Shown here: in pieces, positions 1 to 11,800 of the stretch | Position numbering within the stretch: position 1 is the stretch's first letter | Layout: every line of letters begins with the position of its first letter | Origin: Epiperipatus broadwayi | Taxonomy: Eukaryota > Onychophora > Udeonychophora > Euonychophora > Peripatidae | Reading direction: 5' to 3' | NCBI GenBank assembly: GCA_028023455.1 | Contig: JAQFVV010012416.1 | Span: 4,257,594-4,321,593, forward strand | DNA: 64,000 nt | Notes under the pieces: model-generated | What the model was told of the DNA's origin: nothing | The model's database searches: none | The model's input: only the letters and a program-made list of their open reading frames with translations | Program-made: the position numbers and the translations under genes

Positions 1-13
1 ACACGATTAAAGC

Positions 14-198
14 GTGATAAACTGAGCAACCAAAATGCAAAAAACATTAATTATAAACAACAATTTGCCAAGCGCTTTCACTTTCGGTACTGTATACCAG
101 AATCATGGCAACATATTGGAATATTGGACATATTCCAATATGTCACCATGATTGTTTATAATTAATGTTTTTTGCATTTTGGTTGCTCTGTTTATCAC
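14..198. repeat. foldback repeat with nested hairpin
   Basis: Positions 14-60 and 151-198 are reverse complements with about one mismatch. Inside them, 101-122 and 133-154 form a second inverted repeat sharing part of the right arm. The structure could be a MITE-like foldback. No coding capacity and no flanking duplication could be established because the left arm lies at the window edge. Confidence 0.8.
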
Positions 199-199
199 A

Positions 200-2740
200 T
201 TTTATTTCTATAGAATAATTTTCATGTTAGAATATTTAAATTTTTTCATAAAAGGAAAACATTATATTGTTTTTAAACACACCTTTATGATTATTATATA
301 TATAGAAAAATCTAATAGGATTTTTTTTCCAAATGTAGGTTGTGGATTTATAGATTATATATTTAAATAATTAAGAAAAATGATGTTATATACATAATTT
401 GTAACTTAACTAACCTAAATTTCTATGACTCTAAAGACTGTGGGTTAGGTATAAACTATGCTCACATAATACAAATTATATATATATAATCATTAGTTAT
501 TTAGGTGCAATAAAATTATAATATGGCAATTTGTTTCAGTCACCAATTTGCATGTCACCCTTTTAAATATCCTAAACTTTATATGTTTTTTAATACTGCT
601 TCAATGTCTTCTATTCTTATAATTTCCAAACTCTCCCATTTAACTGATGTAATCTTTTGATTAATCCAAATAGTAATTCTAATGTTATTAATACCAAATT
701 TAAAACAATTAATTTTGTCTAGAAACTCAGCATATCCTTGAAATAAAAAAACAAACAAATATAGTCAACATCATTATTTAAATATATTTTATTATTTCCA
801 AATACATGTGCTTTATTAATAGCAATTTAATTTGATTAGAAATTCTAATCAGATTCATATCGAATTATATATAATTACTTTGGTTGCAAAAATCATATTG
901 GCTTTAATCTTAACACATAATTCCATCTTTATTGTTAAAAGGAGGTTGCCTTGACAACAGTTTGAAATTGTTGGTTGTTATTGGTATTGGTATTGCTTAA
1001 GGGATGACTGGTTTTTAATGATAATTCTAAAAATATTATTTCAACAAATTTTTTTCATTTACAACTATATCTCGAGAAAATATAACCACACAGAATAGCA
1101 AAATATATTACAATTACATTATTTAAATAAATTACATTTTTAAAATAAATAACAAAGGATTCTATAAATTAGGAGTTTATAAGAAGGTTGAGTGTCAGAA
1201 ATGGTAGAATTTAGATGTTAGCCAAGCACCTTAACCTCCAGAGTCTGCCTTATTGCAAAACCAAAGCAGGGTCTTTTTATTTATAAATACATAAGATAAT
1301 GTAAAATATAGGCTCCTATTTATTAATACTCTAGTCTGAATTTTAATCATTACTGCAAGTTATCGTTAATTGTAACGCTAATCTTTCTATACACTATATA
1401 GCTAATATTTAATCGATATAAGCATCCATCTTAGAGCAGAAGTTATTTTTGAGATTGGTGATAATTGTCAGTGTCCAGCAACATTATAAATTATATGAAT
1501 AAAATAAATTAGGCCAAACAATAAAATCTTATCATTTATAACCTAAAATATTTAAAGCTTTAAAAGTGTAGTATTCATTAAAATTCTAATTCCACATATA
1601 ATAATTTATTAGGTCGCATTCATATGCTAACAATATTCAGTTTTGTAGATTGCAAAAAAAAAAGAAATATATATATATTCTTTTTGTGAATTTAGTCTTC
1701 TAAAAAAATGACCTTGCTTTAAAAATATCCATCATCTTACTATCTGTTGACAGAAATTTTTATTACAAAAATGATTTTCAAAAGTTCTTTGTATGATATT
1801 AAAAGGCTTTTGTTTGCTTTGCGTCAGCCATGCTTGTTTGAACAGTGGAGATATGAAGTCGCATCTTAGAAATGGGTTCTGCTTCCAGCCAATACTTTAC
1901 TTTTTTAAAACTTTTCAAATTCTTACTGTTGAACGATGTAAAAGATAATAGCTGATTATTTCTTTTATTACATGCACAAAAGACAAAATAATGCAAAAAG
2001 ATGTAAAAGTAAATTAAATAAATGTCAAAATTTCCATATATTTTTTGCTGCAAATTGCTTTTAAAAAATTAAAAATTTAGTAAGAGAAACAATTGTTTGT
2101 TAAGAGTAAAGAAATACAAGACGTAGTACTCAAATTGATGAATGAATTCACCATATGCAATAGAAATAGATTTTTTATTTAAATTTTTTGTTTAAAAATA
2201 AATTTATTACAACTAAAAATACTTATATTAATTAAAAAAAGTTGATCTAATAGTCATTTATACATAAAATAATTGTTAATCTAGATTTTAACACTAACAC
2301 ATAAAATTAGCATTTCTATATATATATATATAAAGTGTGTCAGAATATCTTGGGATTGTTCTGAAATAGCAATCTAGGCTCGAAGTCAGGTCTGATAAAA
2401 ATTGACATTTTTTCAGGTCACAAAGCGACTTGGTCAGCCTAATAACCCTGCAACCCAAGTAGATATCTACATTTGTTATAGAAATGGGTGTATCAAATAA
2501 GGCAAGAAAGACAAATCATTCTAGTCTTCATTTGTTAATGAGCATATTAATATTCTTGACTAGGGGTAAATAATAAAACATGCAAATTCTCATTTACCAT
2601 GGCCATTTTTCTGAATAACGATGCTTCATTATACTTCTAATAGGACTATTAAAAAATTATTACTTATAATGTTTGACATTATTTCTTAGAAAATATGTCA
2701 TGCTGACAAATACTATAGTAATATAGTTAGTTTACTTCAA
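200..2740. other. AT-rich stretch without recognisable gene
   Basis: Only short random reading frames are present, interrupted by A/T runs and (AT)n tracts near 1666-1677 and 2318-2332. I see no protein family, RNA gene or repeat shared with the rest of the window, apart from the X-box-like site at 945-958. Confidence 0.5.
945..958 (+). promoter_or_regulatory. X-box-like (RFX) motif
   Basis: GTTGCCTTGACAAC fits the RFX X-box consensus (RYYNYY, 1-3 spacer, RRNRAC) as an imperfect palindrome. RFX factors bind such sites upstream of ciliary genes. No gene is recognised beside it, so function is unsupported. The identical 14-mer recurs at 60717-60730. Confidence 0.25.
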
Positions 2741-2742
2741 GG

Positions 2743-2899
2743 TTTTGAATGTTGGGTAAATAAAGGTTTATTCAATTTAGTTTGTTAACTATAGCTGAGT
2801 GTGCTTTTGGCAGGTGATTCTGATTTTACCCGCAGGAAGTGCACTTAGTCATATTTTAAAAACTAAACTGATAAACCTTTACTTACCCAGAGTACAAAA
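2743..2899. repeat. inverted repeat (hairpin, arms about 65 nt)
   Basis: The arm at 2743-2810 pairs with 2832-2899, including GGGTAAATAAAGGTTTAT opposite ATAAACCTTTACTTACCC. Pairing is imperfect, about 80 percent by eye. There is no coding content. Confidence 0.65.
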
Positions 2900-2924
2900 T
2901 GTTGAAATAAACTAATTACAGTAG

Positions 2925-3700
2925 AAGGAACTTCAACCCAGACTTTCAAGCTCTCCACAACCTTCCACTTCATCTTCTGCAATTGATACACATGACCACA
3001 TATATGTGAAAAAGATAAATGATCTCCAATATACATCTTTCAAAAAGCAGTCATCAGTTGGTCCATATATATGTATAATGGAGATCATTAATCTTTTTCA
3101 CATAGATGTGATCATGTGTATCAATTGTATAAGAAAGATTGGATAAGTTGTCGAGAGCTTGAAAATCTGAGTTCAAGTCCCTTCTAATTACATTAAGTTT
3201 TGTATAGACAATATACATATATTTGAATATTACATATTCAGCTTGACTATCCTTTTCCTGCATATTTAAATGGGAATATTAAGGTCCTATATGCAAGAGA
3301 TCAGAGTGACTTAAAATCAACGTGGATATGACAATAATATTGACATCAACAAGAGCTTTGAAGGTCCCATCATCAGAATTCCAATGATATGAATGGCTGA
3401 AGAATTGGAGTGTGGATAAGATTGAAGCTTGTCCATTAAAATTTGAAGATTTGCTACCTTAATATAAACTGTGCATTGATTGTATATATGTGTGGGAGAT
3501 GGTGATCTGGACAAAATAATGAGTATCAGTTCAGCAATAAATATCATTTCTCTTTTTCACATGTATGTGGACATGTGTATCAGTTGTATAAGATAGAGTG
3601 TATGATTGTGGAGAGCTTGAAAGTTTGAGTTCATGTACCTTCTAATTACATTAAGTTTAGTATAGACAATGTACATATATTTGAATATTAATTTCAGTAG
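2925..3700. repeat. family B repeats, inverted pair plus a forward unit
   Basis: 2925-3060 is a minus-strand copy whose reverse complement contains ACCAACTGATGA. 3061-3230 is a plus-strand copy ending in a tRNA B-box-like GAGTTCAAGTCC. 3270-3700 is a plus-strand unit with the family body (the CATCATCAGA segment, the GCTGAAGAATTGGAG segment) and a decayed ribozyme region near 3505. The hammerhead stem II and GAAA core are degraded here. Related copies lie at 43.2-44.2, 51.6-52.9, 53.9-54.3 and 55.1-55.9 kb. Confidence 0.75.
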
Positions 3701-3890
3701 AATAAGAAAAGGAAAATAATTCTGAATATTACATAAGGAATATATTACAGTTTTTTTTTAAAGAAAGATATGAAAGATCCATAAATCAGGCCTTTTCAAG
3801 TAAATAACCACTGCATGGCAAAAACTTCTCCAATAGCTTCTCACAGAGAAATAGTAACCGAGAATGCAATATTCACCAGACTTTCTAGTT

Positions 3891-4005
3891 TTTTTTTTTT
3901 TTCCATGTGTCATAGCATCGGCCGGGACGCAAACCCACAACCGTCTGCAACCAACTACTTGCTTGCATGGCGGCTGCGATACCTCTCGGCTAACAATGCA
4001 AGACT
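3891..4005 (-). mobile_element. tRNA-derived SINE (family F) with perfect TSD
   Basis: Read on the minus strand, the copy has a TTAGCCGAGAGG A-box-like segment, a long variable-arm-like insert with GGTTGCAGACGG, a GTGGGTTTGCGTCCC B-box-like segment and a terminal A run (T run at 3891-3901). A perfect 16-bp direct repeat, ACCAGACTTTCTAGTT, flanks it at 3875-3890 and 4006-4021, which marks LINE-mediated retroposition. The head resembles a class II (Ser/Leu-type) tRNA. It is probably not a working tRNA, because the acceptor ends and A tail are SINE-like. Confidence 0.85.
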
Positions 4006-4021
4006 ACCAGACTTTCTAGTT

Positions 4022-7000
4022 AAGGGAAGAGCATGAACATATGGCAGCTAAGGTTTTCTAGATATTCATTACTGGCCAATGTTGGATAGTCAGCCACACT
4101 GGATATGAAGTAGGACCCTGGAAAAACATCCTACGCTTATAGAAAAGAATTTCACTTGATCTGGGGTTGCTATCTATAAACCTCAAGACTGATACACTTT
4201 GGATTATAATTTAACAAAAACTGAAGTATAGATAGTGTTTTCATTACAAAAGATTGGCATCTCGCTATAAATTGGTATTAAAGAATCTAATTTCAAATAA
4301 GAGTTTGTGCAGCAAAGTCAGTTAAAGTATATAAACCATAGTCATAAAAAACAATGCTTTATCTTAATTATTCATTCAAACATATACTGCAGAATATTGG
4401 GTTGTTGATAACCCTGACTAGTGAATGGATGAATATCTATATGTAAAATGAGTATAAATTCTAGTGTGGAACACTGTTTAAGGAGATGGGTTAATCAGCA
4501 CATAATTCTCCCCAATATTGCAATAATAGAAATCTAATTCAGTAAACTGCAGAAAATTTGTGATGTCTAAATTTTAGTCTGGAATAAGTATTTATATTGA
4601 TTTTTGGTTAAATAAAATCCATCATGTGTTTCAATTGTCATCCAAAAATTGGATGGAAAAATATAGTCTAATTAATGACTATCTAGATATCTAAACTTGA
4701 ATCATGTAAATCATTTCTTATAAGGGTATATGGAATCAGTTATATTTGAAAATTGACTGAGAACAATTTATGATCTAAAGATGTCCATCCCATTAGCTGC
4801 AAACATACATCAAAAAAATCACCATATAACCATGCATGATTTGATGCATTGACCAATGGTAGATTCTGGAGTTCATGCTTCATAGATTGTGGTCCATCTC
4901 TGACCCTTGCAGGATTGACTCATGAATTCCTGAGAAATAAATCATTTGATGATTTACTCTTCATTTAAACTTGTTTAATAATTGTGTAACATAAATATTA
5001 CTCAATAAAAACTATTGATGTTTTACTAAACTCTAACTCTATAATTTTTTTCCACGAAATAGTAATATATTTAAACATTTACACATATTTATATATTAAA
5101 AAAAACCCACCAATATTCAAAATATCACTATTAAATATAAAATAATAAGGTTATTTTTCGATATATTCTTTATATCAATCATGTTAGGCAAATAAAATGA
5201 TGTGAAAACTATTGGTGTTTATTGAAATATAGATTTGTGAAGAGTAAATAGATATGACATTTTAAATTTTGTATTTAATAATGATATTTTTGATAATCAT
5301 GTTTTTTTTAAATGAATATTAGAATAAGTAGCATTAATTTTTATGTAATATTTAAAATATGATTAAACCTTACAGTTAAAAAGGATTTGTATATTTGGTA
5401 TAGCAACTGGACATTAATACAAAGAAATACTTAATTAAATTCAACATAGATGGTGCTGGAGACACTTCTTAAAGATTATATATTAACTTTAATGCCTTTT
5501 AATTTTAATGTTATATAATTATCATCCATCTCTTTAGGTCTGATAGTATTAAAGAAATAGGTGGTATCATCACCATTACTTTTCATAGTTTATTGATATG
5601 TTAAGCATAGACCAATGAGAGTTACAATTACTTACATTAGTTTATGGTTATATATATATATAATATTTTACAGTTATATGATGAAAATAGTTTTTTGTGG
5701 GTTATTAAAACAAAATAATACATGATAAAACCCACAAAAGAATTTACTTCAATAAAAACTCAAACAAAAGAGTTATTATAGGATAATGAGCAAACTTGTT
5801 TCACCTCAGAGGTTGTCAATTAGTAGTAATTGGTATTTTCCCTGCAACCCTAAAGCTAAAAGTTGTCTCTGTTTACATGGATATAATATTCTGATCTCTA
5901 TTCTTTATTATAATAACAATCCATGGAAATATTTAATTCAACATATATTAATGCAGTCTTTAAATAATCCACTGCAGCAGGGCAAAGGATTTTTAAACAG
6001 CCCTTTATAAAAGACCAATGTAGGAGAAGATAGTACTAAACAGGATTGCTGATTTTCAGGTGATGAAAATTTGAGAAATTTTCATTTTATCCTCTAGATT
6101 TGAATATTTGGACACCCATTTATTGATCTATAATGAATGAAATGGCTCACATTGGTAAATTTTAAAAAATCAAAACTTGTTAAAGAAATTGAATTTATAC
6201 TTGCCTTGGATTCAAATCAAAGTCATATCTTGTAACAAAACATGATTGGTGAATGAATTACTAATGTGCATGAGATTTTGTATGAAAATATATATAAATA
6301 ATATTATTACAATTGTATTTATTCATCATGCACTATTCAAAATGGCATCCCATCTTAATGACCATTTTCCAGATAGATAAAAATCCATGTGATTGGTGGC
6401 AAAGTAATTATCGCTTTTCCATTCTCATGATCAATTCCCATACTTTTAAGGATATTTAGTTATTTTCCAATAGATTATACTCAATAGGAGTGTACCTTAT
6501 ACAATTGAATGCTAGGATTTAAAGATTTTGTGTGTTTAAAATTCAAGTTATTTAAGCCATCATCATTAGAATTCATATAAAGAATGAATATTTGACTTAA
6601 ATGAAAAAAATAAAAAGACTGCTTATTTAAAAAACTGATTGTTTTACATCCTGTGATACAATTTTAAACTTTTGCTGCAAATATTGCATTATTTGTGGGC
6701 TTTCTACTAAGTTCTATCCTCGGCCATATTATTTTAACGAAAGCAGTTACTACTGTATCTTTTTAACATGTCATTGAGATCATATCCATAGTATAAAGAC
6801 ATCTGATTATCAACTTCACCATATACAATATGATGACTCATTATTTATTCCCCTTATATGCCCAAGTCACCGAAGATATGCTTTTTGTAATAGTGTATTT
6901 GATCAGTGTATCCAGCAAGCCAAAGAACACATTGATCAGTCTTTCATCATACTATCGAAATATTATTAGAGCACCTTTAAATAAAAAAAAATTCATTGTC

Positions 7001-7276
7001 ATGTATAATAAATGATGTTCTTACAATTATTATGATGAAATAATCTTTTAACTGGTTAGATGCTACAATACATTGAAGAATATGTCACAGATCAACATCT
7101 GTCATGAATCATTTTAGCTAAAAAATAAGATATTTAAAAAAGTTATTTAACTAAAATAGTAAAAAAAAGTAGGGTAATGGTTCCAATTTTGATCAAACAG
7201 TGCCAAAATTATTAGATAGAAATCTTCATTTTTAAAAAAAAGACTTTGCAAAAGATAAATGTCAGCACAAATATAT
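4022..7276. other. AT-rich stretch without recognisable gene
   Basis: I found no conserved protein motif on either strand. The longest open frames (74 codons at 5786-6010, 61 at 6830-7015) look random in composition. It may hold ancient repeats too decayed to recognise. Confidence 0.45.
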
Positions 7277-7505
7277 GTTAAACCACTAAACATCACATGA
7301 TCACTATCTCATACTAGCACAATAATTGTTATTAAACAATTCAAAACAAAAAAAACACTCTCCATATAGTAGTGCCACCTTGTGCTAACAAGAGCAAGCC
7401 TTCTAGCATCCATTGATTGCTCTTGTTAGCACAAGATGGCACTACTATATGGAGAGTGTTTTTTTTTGTTTTGAATTGTTTAACACAAATATATGGTAGC
7501 AATGC
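7277..7505. repeat. family D foldback, short-arm derivative
   Basis: Near-perfect inverted repeat: 7332-7397 pairs with 7417-7483 with one mismatch and one extra T, leaving a 19-nt loop. The outer left part (TAAACCACTAAACATCACATG near 7281) and the right half (CATCCATTGATT, GGCACTACTATATGGAGAG) match the family D repeats at 59 and 61-62 kb, but the central ribozyme-like part is missing. Confidence 0.85.
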
Positions 7506-7878
7506 AGGGGATTTTAAAGACATTCTTATTAAATGCAATAAAAAATAATCAAATGACTTATTGCTCAGGAGGTAAAAGGGGTTTGAACTTCAGAAGTGGC
7601 AGATCCAGGCGATAATCAGTGGTCTTAGAATTCCAGACTCTGCCATTCTATCCTGCCCCATAACATGAAGAGAACTGCAGTAATTAATGAAGGTATTAAA
7701 TTATTATTATTAAATAGCAATTTTGTGTAAAACATCAAAAAACTTTATCAAAACTCTTTAATTTATAATTTTGTATAATTGGGCGTTGAAACAATTTTGC
7801 AAATTATTTCTGAAAAAACAAGCAAACATCTATGTATGTCACGCTTATATATATATATGTAATATAAAACTACTGAAG

Positions 7879-7976
7879 TTTTTTTTTTTATGTCAAAGCG
7901 TTGACTGAGAAACGAACCCGGTCCTGCTGCTTGAAAGACAGCTATGCTAACTGCTAGGCCACCGACGCTTAACAAG
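7879..7976 (-). mobile_element. tRNA-derived SINE (family F)
   Basis: On the minus strand the copy reads GTGGCCTAGCAGTTAGC (A-box region), then GGACCGGGTTCGTTTC (B-box region), then TCAACGCTTTGACATA and an A run (T run at 7880-7889). The two ends are complementary (AAGCGTCGG near the start, CAACGCTTTGAC near the end). It belongs to the same family as 3891-4005, 16664-16770, 44811-44898 and 55986-56077. No clear TSD was found. Confidence 0.75.
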
Positions 7977-8309
7977 TCGTTTTTAAAAGAACAATAAATA
8001 GAATTCGAAATTCGTAAATTAAATGATTTATTTTGCCTAGACCGCTGTTGGGTTTAAAATGGTTAATTTGTCACTGTCTATTAACACATCCTATTGCTCT
8101 TAGAAAAGTAGAAGATTGGAGAATATTTCCCTTTCTAATAAACTTTGCATTTCTTAAGAGATTTTACAAGTCAATTTAAAAATTAAAGATGACACTTTTG
8201 ACTGAAAAAAAAATGTTCCAGAAATGTAGAAAGAAAATTCAGAAAATAGAAAGTACTTTTATCAGTTCAAATATATCTGCTGATATCCATGGGTAGTTTT
8301 ATTACTACT

Positions 8310-8900
8310 AGCTGACCACGCATGAATATTTTAATCAAACGGAACACTCAATATAAAGGATAAAATTTAACAAATCAGAGTTTATTAACTCTATATAAAC
8401 GAATAAACAAAAATCTTCGTATATACTATTACTTGCTTGATAGTTGTTTTGACATTAAACACTGCTGCGAGTACAATTATACATCTTTTCGCCGTAAATA
8501 CTCATCATTTCTGTAGCTTAAGTCTACCACTCTACTCTCATCCTCTCTTCTCAACACCACACACATATTCAAAACTGTTGCTTATCTTTCTATCTGACCA
8601 TTTTCAGTAGTTTTATTTGTATCGGCATAATCTAGATATATCCACGTAATGAGTAGATAATTACATACTTACACACTTTTGTATGCTCTGCATATTTGCA
8701 TATATTAATTTTCTAGAGTGTCCAACTATGAAGGTGTTAATCAATACCCTGTCTGACTATTTGTTACATACAATATTTTAATTTTATTTATATTTAGACA
8801 ATTAAACATTGCATTCTCCTTCTTCATTGTAAAATCATTCATTTATTTAATAGTCTAGATGGTGACATCATTCATTCTTCCTCCACTATTCTTTGTCTAT
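8310..8900 (-). other. possible Ty3/gypsy 3' terminal region
   Basis: This lies just downstream (minus sense) of the decayed gypsy integrase. The minus strand contains an AATAAA signal near 8385 and no coding motif. It could be a 3' LTR, but no LTR ends, second LTR or polypurine tract could be fixed, so the assignment rests on position only. Confidence 0.2.
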
Positions 8901-9369
8901 CCTTTTTGTCAGTTAGTTCTACACTGGGTAATTTCATCACAGGTACTTATGGCAAACTATTTGGATGGTTAATCACACTAGCACACTCAGTTTTGTTTAT
9001 TAGCTTAATTGTAAATACCCTTATAAAATTTATGATAATGTACCATCATAACCATTCTCTTTCACAAGGTGTTTCACTTCAGTTTCTAGAGAACCCGTTT
9101 TTCCATTCACTTGCTCAAATGGCTCACTTGGGCAGCTTTTTAGATACTTTATAATATGTTTTTGGACTTTATTTCCAATGTCCAACTATATCAATCAATT
9201 TCACTGCAATTTCTATTAGCCACTATTATCTCCTATGTCACATATCCATATTATTTTCCCAATAATATATTTCTAAATTATTCTCCCTTTTTTTTATCTT
9301 ATTAGAGATCAATATTGATATGTGAGTTCTGAATTTTTATCTCATCAGTATTTCAGTGAATATTTTTAT

Positions 9370-9945
9370 ATTTGCTGTGCTTAGAATAAAATGCTTACAA
9401 AACATATTTGCCATTAAAGCTTCATAAATATGATTAAATTGAATTTTATTTAACATTAGCTTCAATTGTTGTACTGCCTTCTCAGCTAATCCATTAGACT
9501 TAGGGTTCTACAGAGGTGGTAAAACATGACAAATCCCTTTACTACCCAAAAAGTCTCTTAGTAGCAGTGACCCAAATCCAGCTCCATTGTCTGAAACAAT
9601 CATTTCTGGAATCTGTGACAAGTGAATAGATAGTTTAAGTTTGTAATTGTGTACTCTTAGTTAGTATTTTTATCAATTCTATATTCCATCCATTTTGATT
9701 AAGAGTCTATAATTATTAAGAAAATATATTCATTGAGAAGTACCCTCTGCCAAAGTTTTCTGGCCTGGAGCCATAAGTCCAATTCTTTAGATAGTAGCCT
9801 AACCATGAATTGATAAGCTTAACATCATTTAATTGCTTCTGCAATATTATGGTTTTAGCAGGCCACCACACATATGATCTATCTAGTTTTTTTGTTCTGA
9901 TGGTACTAGAATGTTTTTTATGCAGAACTTCCATAACTTGCTACC
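9370..9945 (-). pseudogene. Ty3/gypsy integrase remnant
   Basis: The minus strand carries two integrase landmarks. Near 9850-9930 is the end of the zinc-binding domain (EVLHKKHSS, then LDRSYVWWP, compared with the usual LH..H and SYVWWP). Near 9480-9610 is the catalytic core, seen as IVSDNGAGFGS followed by NPKSNGLAEKAVQQLK. Between and after them are stops and shifts, including a stop before NPKSNG. Integrase joins the retroelement cDNA to host DNA; this copy is dead. The YVWWP form is typical of invertebrate gypsy elements close to the Mag/K02A2.6-like group. Order with the RNase H and RT pieces upstream is as expected for gypsy pol. Confidence 0.85.
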
Positions 9946-10149
9946 TCCTTATGGTAGAAATCAATATATGGTTTGTCACCAAGAATGCATCCATTACACA
10001 TACATAGACTTTCATAAACATTTCAGATTGGTTCAATCACATAGCTTGTTTGACTTTGATGTTGTCCTTCATTAATCTATTTTTTAATTAGTTGATAGCC
10101 AGTATCTTCTTTTGATCACATGACTACAATTTGCACTATTTACTGCATT

Positions 10150-10560
10150 TGTTTTCATCTGATTTATATAATTTATGTCACTAGTCTATGGTTCATACTA
10201 ATATGTATCTAGAATTCTAGAAGAAGCAGAAAAATTAATTTGCCTTTCTGGCTTGATATATTTATTCATCTGATCATCTTTTGACTGGTTTGACCTGGAG
10301 TCTTCTTTAAATTTCCAATATTTCCAGCAGAGGTTGATGGTCTGTATACATTTTAAATGTACATCCACACACATACTGATAAAATGTTCTGACTGCAAAT
10401 ACAATTGTTAGAGCTTTCATGTTCAGATGACTAGATTTCTTCGTCATTCATCTTCATATAATCAATATGAAATGATTGCACCCACTCTGTATTCTAATGC
10501 ATGAGAAATCACAATTCCCTCTTGTTCACTTTTATAATGCACTAGTAGCTGAATGATATA
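10150..10560 (-). pseudogene. Ty3/gypsy RNase H remnant
   Basis: On the minus strand, LVHYKSEQEG is followed by a segment matching YGVGAVLS (seen as YRVGAIIS), then FAVRTFYQYVCGCTFKMYTDHQPLLEIL in several pieces. These correspond to the start, middle and TDHQPL signature of gypsy RNase H. Several stops and shifts interrupt it. It sits between RT (10640-11023) and integrase (9370-9945), the normal pol order. Confidence 0.8.
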
Positions 10561-10639
10561 TCTTGTTTGATTCCCCATTTCCAACAGTTTTTTTCTGTAT
10601 CAATCATACAGCATAATCACCATGTGAGATTTTCCTTTC

Positions 10640-11023
10640 AACAAACTCTCAAAAAAAAATTACCAATTCTAAAAATGCTTGCAAGTTCTTCATGTTTTTT
10701 TGGTTTAGGTGAATTTTTAACAGCTTTTACTTTTTGGGGGGGATTTGGGTATTTTTTTTTGTTGGGATAACATGTTTCCATAACCTAAGCTCTGTAATGG
10801 ACCACATACACTTTGTGGGATTTGGCTATGCAACAAAGCTTTCTGATCTTTCACATACTTTGTTTATGCTTACTTTAAATTCACTCTCCAATTCAGCAGC
10901 TATCAAAATATCATCTAGGTAAAGAATGACTGCTTCCATTCCCTATAACAAACCACCCATTTTGGCTTGCAACATGTTCAGGGCAATAGTTATTCCATAT
11001 AGCAATTTATTGCACCTGAATAA
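10640..11023 (-). pseudogene. Ty3/gypsy reverse transcriptase remnant
   Basis: Minus-strand translation shows CNKLLYGIT (for FNRLPFGI), MLQAKMGGLL, ILYLDDILIA (the catalytic YLDD box) and then a decayed connection region with KVKAVKNSPKPK and EELASIF, matching the palm end and thumb of gypsy RT. The fragment begins next to a C run and (TA)n at about 11025, so the upstream protease, gag and 5' LTR are missing here. Frames change several times; it is not translatable. Confidence 0.85.
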
Positions 11024-11399
11024 TCCCCCCCCCACACATATATATATAAATTGTTAAAAGCAATGAATTGTGAAAAAAATATTCAAGAAAGAAAAGTATG
11101 TTAAAGATTACAAGGAAAGTAAATATTATGGAACTTTGTATATTCAGGAATTTTTTTTTTTTTAAATGTGTAAACATGCTTAAAGGTCCAGCACAATTAT
11201 GGGGTAAATGGGTTTTGTTAGATGACTGGAAAATTTAGAATTATAATTAAAATATTATTTTTGTAGATTGTTTGTAAATATACATATTTTATAAAAAGGA
11301 TTGTAATAAGTTTATTCATTTTTAAATACCTATATGTATTTTTACAAATTAAATCTATTATAATGTGATGTAAATAATGTTCCTTGGTTGGAGTTGCTG

Positions 11400-11800
11400 T
11401 AAAATAAGTGGTCATGGAATGGGATAGAAGAATAATGCATTAATAGAGAATAGGGAGATGGAGAGTAAAAAGAGTTTAAATATATATAGAGGTAAATGAA
11501 ATATTGGGTACGAGTTAATTTACGATAATAGCAAGGAAAGTAGTTTACTGTTTAAGGTTCAAATGGGATCTTAAGCAACAAGGGAATATACACATAAATG
11601 GAAAAATATGGTAATTTAGTCTGCAAGTTGTGTAAGAAAGGCACAGAAAATATTAGGCATCTGTTAATTGAATGTAAATGTGTGGAAGAATAAATATGAA
11701 CAAAGTGATTATACAGAAAGTAGGTTATTGGTTTTTATGCTGATTTTGGGAAAAGATAAGGGGGATTTAGATATAAAAGCTATGGATTTGACAAAGATTG
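11400..11800 (+). pseudogene. non-LTR retrotransposon C-terminal fragment
   Basis: A short frame at about 11619-11693 reads VCKLCKKGTENIRHLLIEC, the CX2C-X8-H-X4-C zinc-binding tail found after RT in many LINEs. Upstream in another frame is YDNSKESSLLFKVQ, similar to the segment that precedes this finger in LINE proteins. No RT catalytic box is present. The clade cannot be decided. Confidence 0.55.

Noticed and set aside
8906-9154. Plus-strand 82-codon frame
   Set aside because: It lies on the opposite strand just beyond the gypsy integrase remnant and has no recognisable family; likely chance.
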